Shown here: positions 6,311 through 9,931 of the stretch, piece after piece
How the letters are laid out: each line of letters starts with the position of its first letter
Position numbering within the stretch: position 1 is the first letter of the stretch
Assembly: GCA_945787595.1 (NCBI GenBank)
Contig: CALZJV010000741.1
Coordinates: 1 to 9,931 of the forward strand
Length of the DNA: 9,931 bases
Source: an uncultured Desulfobacterales bacterium
GTDB taxonomy: Bacteria; Desulfobacterota; Desulfobacteria; Desulfobacterales; JAFDCJ01
Direction of reading: 5' to 3'
The notes under the pieces: generated by a model
Database searches by the model: none
What the model saw: only the letters and a program-made list of their open reading frames with translations
Told to the model about the DNA's origin: nothing
Position numbers and translations under genes: made by a program

Positions 6311-6355
6311 GGAGGTATAATTCCTCCTCTCAACGACATTGCTGGCACTGAGAGG
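6311..6355 (-). terminator. Hairpins downstream of the trypsin-like gene
   Basis: On the minus strand, CCTCTCA (6355-6349 side) pairs with TGAGAGG around a 16-base loop. An adjacent GGAGG/CCTCC hairpin shares two bases with it, so the two partly compete. They start about 30 bp after the stop at 6384. There is no long U-run, so this is a moderate-confidence terminator. Confidence 0.35.
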
Positions 6356-6383
6356 GGTGAGATGATGATAAATCCGACAAAAT

Positions 6384-7355
6384 CTATGGACACATCCCAT
6401 GTTTATCAACTTCAATGCAACCGCAATTTGTTGGATTGGAATCTGTCAAAGCACAGTCTACAAAATCCATTGCTTCGGGTATGTCTAAACGGGCAGTGAT
6501 AGAGGTGGAGTTACAAGGGAAAGAGCCTGAACTGATCACAGAAACTTGTGTTTCCACCTCATAAATAAGTAGAAAGTTAGGTCCGCCGGAGTCTCCTCCA
6601 CAGGAGCCATTTTGGTCTTTGGCAAAGTGCTGAAATGAGCGCATAAGATTTCGTTTTGGCCCCATGAATCCATGAAAGACGCTGTTATCCGCTATGCTGC
6701 GATTAAGAAAAGTCTCTAAATCGGGAGAGACACCACCTTTATTGCCTTCACCTGGACGATTAAGATATTCGCCAATTCCATAGCCAACCTGGATGAGAAT
6801 AAAGGGATCATGAATATCTCCAAAGTCGTAAAGATAATCTTCAATATCGATAAGAGCAACCGGTTCGATTCCCGTAAGATCAACGGGAGTCCCATCCCCT
6901 GTCACAAGTCCTCCTGCGGGTATCGGAAGAACAACCAACCCATAGTCGAATTGAATGTTCCAAGCATTTTCTCCTGGAAAATATCCATCATATAAAACAG
7001 GTTGCCCCCCGAGGATATATTGATTCGTGCTCGATGCTGTGACGCCAAGATCTTTATCAATCACTTCATCAAAAGAAACGCCGACATCAACCAAAGACCC
7101 GTCTTGCAGACCTTCCAACCAAAACTGCGGGCAATGACCCATGTTATCTTCTATCCGAATCAAACTTCCTGAGCATCTACCAGAACTGATTAAAATCGGT
7201 TCGCCATCTGCAATCAATCTAAATCCGGCAATCGAAACCACATTTGGGTGAGCTCCTTCGTCGGGTACTCCATAGGTGATCGCATCAGCCGTGGTGCTAA
7301 AAGAAAGTGCTCCCAACAATAAAAAACAGAAACCTAATTTTTTAAAAATACCCAT
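6384..7355 (-). CDS. Exported trypsin-like (S1 family) serine protease with altered His region
   Basis: A 323-residue protein with a classical signal peptide (MGIFKK, hydrophobic core, cleavage likely after A-D-A at 25) and a mature start ITYGVPDEGAHPNVVS. The S1 fold is shown by Ser256 in GSCGGDSGGP and Asp137 in FDYGLVVLP. His74 sits in C61-SGSLI...GHC75, where the Cys pair corresponds to chymotrypsin C42-C58. The usual LTAAHC/LTAGHC strand is replaced by EDNMGHC, and the two cysteines are 14 residues apart instead of 16. The triad could still form, but this is unusual (see findings). The C-terminus is cysteine-rich (C281, C301, C311, C313, C322), with no sorting signal seen. The start is supported by AAAAGGAGG six bases upstream. 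It lies downstream of the gamma-glutamyltransferase on the same strand but behind a hairpin, so it is probably transcribed separately or by readthrough. Confidence 0.85.
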   Translation of the reverse strand: MGIFKKLGFCFLLLGALSFSTTADAITYGVPDEGAHPNVVSIAGFRLIADGEPILISSGRCSGSLIRIEDNMGHCPQFWLEGLQDGSLVDVGVSFDEVIDKDLGVTASSTNQYILGGQPVLYDGYFPGENAWNIQFDYGLVVLPIPAGGLVTGDGTPVDLTGIEPVALIDIEDYLYDFGDIHDPFILIQVGYGIGEYLNRPGEGNKGGVSPDLETFLNRSIADNSVFHGFMGPKRNLMRSFQHFAKDQNGSCGGDSGGPNFLLIYEVETQVSVISSGSFPCNSTSITARLDIPEAMDFVDCALTDSNPTNCGCIEVDKHGMCP

Positions 7356-7360
7356 CGCAA

Positions 7361-7369
7361 CCTCCTTTT
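7361..7369 (-). promoter_or_regulatory. Ribosome binding site of the trypsin-like gene
   Basis: AAAAGGAGG on the minus strand lies about six bases before ATG 7355. It supports this start, which also yields the intact signal peptide. Confidence 0.75.
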
Positions 7370-7460
7370 GCTGTTTGTTAAGTTATAATGAACCAGATGT
7401 TTGATAAAAGTAAGGATTGAAGCGTTCTGATAGACAAGCCTTATCTTGGGTGGTAAGGTT

Positions 7461-7489
7461 AATGGCCGACCGCAAATGTGTCGGCCATT
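7461..7489 (-). terminator. Perfect 10-bp stem after gamma-glutamyltransferase
   Basis: AATGGCCGAC and GTCGGCCATT form a perfect stem with a 9-base loop, 23 bp past the GGT stop. On the minus strand it is followed by AACCTTACC rather than a U-run, so termination may be partial and the protease could receive readthrough. Confidence 0.55.
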
Positions 7490-7512
7490 ATTAAAATTGG
7501 GTCCACCCGTGC

Positions 7513-9423
7513 CTATTTATTTTGGTTCCGTGGCCTTGGAAGACCTATGACCGTACCTTCACGGCGCTGATCCGCACCGCCATACTGCTTTCCGGTTTGA
7601 AGGTCGATTACAATTGCCTGCACGGAGCCAATTGAAGATGGGCTTCTAAATACATGTCCCAAATCTTCCAATTCCTGAATAACATCTTCTGAAAAGCCTT
7701 CTTCACGCCGAATAGATGCCCCCGTTGGGTTACTCGTTGTTGACGAGATCCGCGGCGCATCAATGGCTTGCTGAATGGCCAGGCCGTGATCGATGAGATT
7801 AAGAGTGATCTGAAAGACAGAATTGATAATAGTTGAGCCGCCTGGCGAGCCATATGCCGCGATAGGACTGTCGCCTTTGAACAGAATACTGGGTGACATG
7901 CTGCTTCGCGGACGCTTAAACGGTGCAACATCGTTTGCGCCGGGGTCGAAATCAAGGTCACCGGGAGGATCAGTACCCGCCCTGGGAGTAAAATTGAAGT
8001 CCGTCAATTCGTTGTTCAGCAAAAAGCCATAGCCGGGAACCATGATACCGGACCCCCATCCTGCTTCGATGGTGGTGGTGTATGACACAACATTACCCCA
8101 TTTGTCCACCACCGAAAAATGCGTCGTGTGACCATGCTCGGGTTGAGATGTCAAGGAGGCCAGCTTTACACTTTTTAGCAGTGAAGCTGAATCAAAAGGT
8201 CGAGGATCCTCTGGGAATGCCTCTGGAATACGGCTGTCCGGATCAATCAAAGCGCTTCGCATCGCAACATAAGCGTCATCGATCAAGCCATCTTTTGGAA
8301 CATCGACAAAGTCTTCGTCTCCCATCCAGACGGCGCGATCGGCAAAGGCGAGACGCATAGCTTCTATCATAACGTTCAGCGTTCTGGTAGCGCCGAATCC
8401 ATATCCTTGGCTCTCGTCTTCAATAGGAAAGCGCTCAAGCATCTTTAGCATCTGTATGACAGTCAGTCCGCCTGATGATGGCGGGGACATGGACTTTAGG
8501 GTGAACCCTCGGTAATTGCCAACGATCGGTTCTCTGATTTTTACATCATACTGATCCAAATCTTCCAAGGACATACGACCCACACCTGGGAGTCCTGCTT
8601 GGGTGCGTTTCTGCACCTCAACGATTGCCTCGGCAATTTCGCCTCGGTAAAAAACGTCAGGGCCTTGTTCAGCAATCAGCCGGAGTGTATTGGCAAGATC
8701 GGGCTGCTTGAGCAGAAAACCTTCCGGTAGCGGGTCACCGTTGGGAAGCCTGAAAACAGCGGCCGTTTCAGGCTGCAAGGTGGTTCTTGTACTTGCGGTA
8801 TCCCCAGCCAGAAATCTATTAATTTCAAAACCGTCTTCGGCCAGTTTTATGGCTGGTTCAATAGCCTCCGCAAGGGAAATTGTCCCCCAGTTCTCCAATG
8901 CTGTGGTTACGCCCAGCAGTGTACCTGGAACGCCGACAGACAATCCGCTTGTTGATGCCGCGGTAAAGCCTAACCCTTGAAACATATCCGGCGTGGCAAC
9001 TGCTGGGGCTTTCTCACGGGATTCCATTATAAAGGTTTCGCCGGTTTCCGCGAGATGAATCATCATGAATCCACCGCCTCCTATACCTGAGAAATTGGGT
9101 TCGACAACATTTAAGGCAAATTGAATGGCAGCAGCTGCGTCAATGGCGTTACCTTTGCTTTCAAGAACTCTTGCGCCAACTTCAGCCGCCAAAGGTGTTG
9201 ATACCGAAACCACACCTTGGCGAAAGGCCTTGCCCGTCCAGGAAGGAGGCCCTTTATCTACTGGTGGTTTCGCCGTTTCAGGTAATATTTTACCCGGCGG
9301 AACTCCTGGGGTTTCAGGAGGGCGTTTACATGGCGATGAGCTCGGAAAGATTAAAAAAAAGAGAGATAGCAAAAAAGTCATGTATATTAAACTTTTTGAC
9401 AAATGTTTGAGTATACACTTCAT
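7513..9423 (-). CDS. ggt: Gamma-glutamyltransferase / glutathione hydrolase, exported
   Basis: A 636-residue member of the Ntn-hydrolase family. It cleaves the gamma-glutamyl bond of glutathione and related compounds and transfers the glutamyl group to water or amino acids. Members self-process before a threonine. Here GHTTHFSVVD places the cut before Thr433, giving a small subunit of about 204 residues. Substrate-binding motifs are present: R136 in ESREKAP (alpha-carboxylate), S507-S508 in RPRSSMSP, and G528-G529 in GSPGGS. The TTTIE segment (449-453) is of the Bacillus type. The stretch between LLNNELTDF and KRPRSSM is long (about 26 residues, acidic, Pro-rich), suggesting that a lid loop is present. 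The N-terminus has a hydrophobic signal (about 10-28) and a proline-rich linker (34-60). Cys32 is not in a good lipobox. AAAGGAGG six bases upstream fixes the start. Leader module B lies just upstream. Confidence 0.95.
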   Translation of the reverse strand: MKCILKHLSKSLIYMTFLLSLFFLIFPSSSPCKRPPETPGVPPGKILPETAKPPVDKGPPSWTGKAFRQGVVSVSTPLAAEVGARVLESKGNAIDAAAAIQFALNVVEPNFSGIGGGGFMMIHLAETGETFIMESREKAPAVATPDMFQGLGFTAASTSGLSVGVPGTLLGVTTALENWGTISLAEAIEPAIKLAEDGFEINRFLAGDTASTRTTLQPETAAVFRLPNGDPLPEGFLLKQPDLANTLRLIAEQGPDVFYRGEIAEAIVEVQKRTQAGLPGVGRMSLEDLDQYDVKIREPIVGNYRGFTLKSMSPPSSGGLTVIQMLKMLERFPIEDESQGYGFGATRTLNVMIEAMRLAFADRAVWMGDEDFVDVPKDGLIDDAYVAMRSALIDPDSRIPEAFPEDPRPFDSASLLKSVKLASLTSQPEHGHTTHFSVVDKWGNVVSYTTTIEAGWGSGIMVPGYGFLLNNELTDFNFTPRAGTDPPGDLDFDPGANDVAPFKRPRSSMSPSILFKGDSPIAAYGSPGGSTIINSVFQITLNLIDHGLAIQQAIDAPRISSTTSNPTGASIRREEGFSEDVIQELEDLGHVFRSPSSIGSVQAIVIDLQTGKQYGGADQRREGTVIGLPRPRNQNK

Positions 9424-9429
9424 TATCTG

Positions 9430-9437
9430 CCTCCTTT
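9430..9437 (-). promoter_or_regulatory. Ribosome binding site of ggt
   Basis: AAAGGAGG on the minus strand lies about six bases before ATG 9423. Confidence 0.75.
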
Positions 9438-9562
9438 CTAAATCGATGATACGATTAGGGTAGAATTTTTAATTTATAGATATGAAAATTTGAATAACTA
9501 CGTGATATTTAGATGTCATACCACCATCCTTCAAAAACTCTTAATATTTTTTGGTGTGGTGC

Positions 9563-9608
9563 AAAAAAGCCTCCAAGAGAATTCAGTATTACTTCCCTTG
9601 GAGGCTTT
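9563..9608 (-). terminator. Leader terminator hairpin B
   Basis: On the minus strand AAAGCCTCCAAG (9608-9597) pairs perfectly with CTTGGAGGCTTT (9577-9566), forming a 12-bp stem with a 19-base loop that ends in a six-T run. Compared with hairpin A, the C/T change in CCTC(C/T)AA is matched by the G/A change on the other arm. This compensatory pair supports the stem. It sits about 140 bp before the ggt start. Confidence 0.7.
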
Positions 9609-9639
9609 ATGTCGGCAATTTTTGGTAACCCTTTCTCAT
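9607..9639 (-). CDS. Putative leader peptide B (10 codons)
   Basis: ATG 9639 has GGAG six bases upstream. The frame reads MRKGYQKLPT and stops with TAA at the very 5' edge of the terminator stem, so a terminating ribosome would overlap the hairpin's 5' arm. It parallels leader peptide A but is half as long. The evidence is the shared RBS, the shared spacing and synonymous Lys codon changes. Confidence 0.33.
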   Translation of the reverse strand: MRKGYQKLPT

Positions 9640-9705
9640 GGCTCTCTCCAGGAGATTAGTGGGTTGTTATTGACCGAATTGATAACTATAAATGTAGTTG
9701 AGTTT

Positions 9706-9734
9706 ATTTATGATAGGGCAGTTTCGATTGTCAA
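9706..9734 (-). promoter_or_regulatory. Promoter P2 of module B
   Basis: On the minus strand TTGACA (9734-9729) is followed after 17 bases by ATAAAT; an alternative TATCAT lies at 13 bases. It shares TTCTTGACAAT with module A. Confidence 0.55.
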
Positions 9735-9810
9735 GAACAAAGAGGTTAGCAATTTGTTAGAAATTACAGCAAAAGGAGGCCAGAGCGTTTCAGTCAGATC
9801 TACATAACTG

Positions 9811-9889
9811 TTGCCACTATCGTAAGTTGCTAAAAATGTTATATATCAAATGGATATCACACATTTTCCAGCGGTGTCAATTGCTGAGA
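9811..9889 (-). promoter_or_regulatory. Conserved upstream block P1 of module B
   Basis: This block is gapless and 65 of 79 positions identical to 6179-6257. On the minus strand it carries TTGACA (9880-9875), 17 bases, ATATCC and the shared TTTGATATATAACATTTT. Positions 9855-9889 also match block C near the ferredoxin operon. Confidence 0.55.
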
Positions 9890-9931
9890 GTCGAGAAAAA
9901 ATTTAGCTGTCGCATCTTGATCAGTGATTAA

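Larger units (their letters stand above)
5713..6383. other. Intergenic regulatory region, module A
   Basis: This 671-bp region between the protease and the 107-aa gene contains, in minus-strand order: the hairpins after the protease (6311-6355), block P1 (6179-6257), second promoter P2 (6078-6106), a non-conserved spacer (about 5921-6075), and the conserved leader with terminator (5825-5920). The spacer contains CTCATTCG twice. No further protein gene is supported. Confidence 0.6.
9563..9659 (-). promoter_or_regulatory. Conserved leader B upstream of ggt
   Basis: This is the second copy of the leader described at 5825-5920, with the same order of conserved words (TAATCT, TGGAGAG, CCATGAGAAA, GGTT-CC, TGCCGA, AAAGCCTC, AAGGG). 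Transcription from P2 would give a leader of about 130-140 bases up to the terminator, so ggt expression would need antitermination or readthrough, or a further promoter in 9424-9560. Confidence 0.5.
9424..9931. other. Intergenic regulatory region, module B
   Basis: This 508-bp region lies upstream of ggt. In minus-strand order it holds block P1 (9811-9889), promoter P2 (9706-9734), a short spacer, the conserved leader with its tiny frame (9607-9639), terminator B (9563-9608) and about 140 bp of AT-rich DNA before ggt. No protein gene beyond the leader peptide is supported. The end of any gene upstream of ggt is not visible. Confidence 0.6.

Noticed and set aside
6249..6320. 23-codon frame (MLRFIEAANQ...) on the plus strand
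   Set aside because: No clear RBS. It starts inside conserved block P1, and the equivalent position in module B has no ATG.
8690..8980. 96-codon plus-strand frame and other frames inside ggt
   Set aside because: They are shadows of the strongly supported gamma-glutamyltransferase.
9490..9807. 105-codon open frame on the plus strand
   Set aside because: It runs antisense through leader module B. The matching region of module A is not open in the same frame (one base fewer in the A-run), so there is no protein-level conservation.

Overview
The window looks like a chromosomal segment of an anaerobic, moderately AT-rich Gram-negative bacterium. My best guess is Desulfobacterota (sulfate-reducer-like). 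This is inferred from a cysteine-rich multi-cluster ferredoxin, a flavodoxin-fold reductase, a small multi-drug export protein, secreted hydrolases and long AT-rich intergenic spaces. No marker gene fixes the taxonomy. No rRNA, tRNA, CRISPR array, transposase or prophage gene was seen.

Layout: (1) 55-1683 (+) is an exported beta-lactamase-fold serine hydrolase. (2) 1684-1953 is a convergent spacer with an imperfect inverted repeat and a hairpin. (3) 3551 down to 1954 (-) is a two-gene operon: a cluster-rich 4Fe-4S protein followed by an NADPH-dependent FMN reductase that has lost its N-terminal flavin-phosphate loop. (4) 3552-4273 is non-coding, with a promoter-like block and a possible gene remnant. 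(5) 4274-5002 (+) is a small multi-drug export family membrane protein. (6) 5003-5388 holds a MITE-like inverted repeat and a GC-rich hairpin. (7) 5712-5389 (-) encodes a small unknown protein. (8) 7355-6384 (-) is an exported trypsin-like protease. (9) 9423-7513 (-) is an exported gamma-glutamyltransferase.

The most interesting structure is a duplicated upstream module on the minus strand, copy A at 5825-6257 and copy B at 9566-9889. Both copies have the same order: a conserved block with TTGACA and a 27-bp perfectly shared core; a second TTGACA about 80 bp later; a spacer of different length and sequence; and a conserved leader ending in a strong hairpin with a U-run. Inside each leader, a Shine-Dalgarno-like GGAG six bases before an ATG opens a tiny frame, MRKG(F/Y)xK(V/L)P, whose lysine codons differ only at the third base. 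The modules precede two unrelated genes, the 107-aa unknown protein and the gamma-glutamyltransferase. A third, weaker copy of the promoter block (3823-3860) precedes the ferredoxin operon. This could be an attenuator or riboswitch-like leader, or a small-RNA/small-peptide family. I could not match it from memory to a known riboswitch class.
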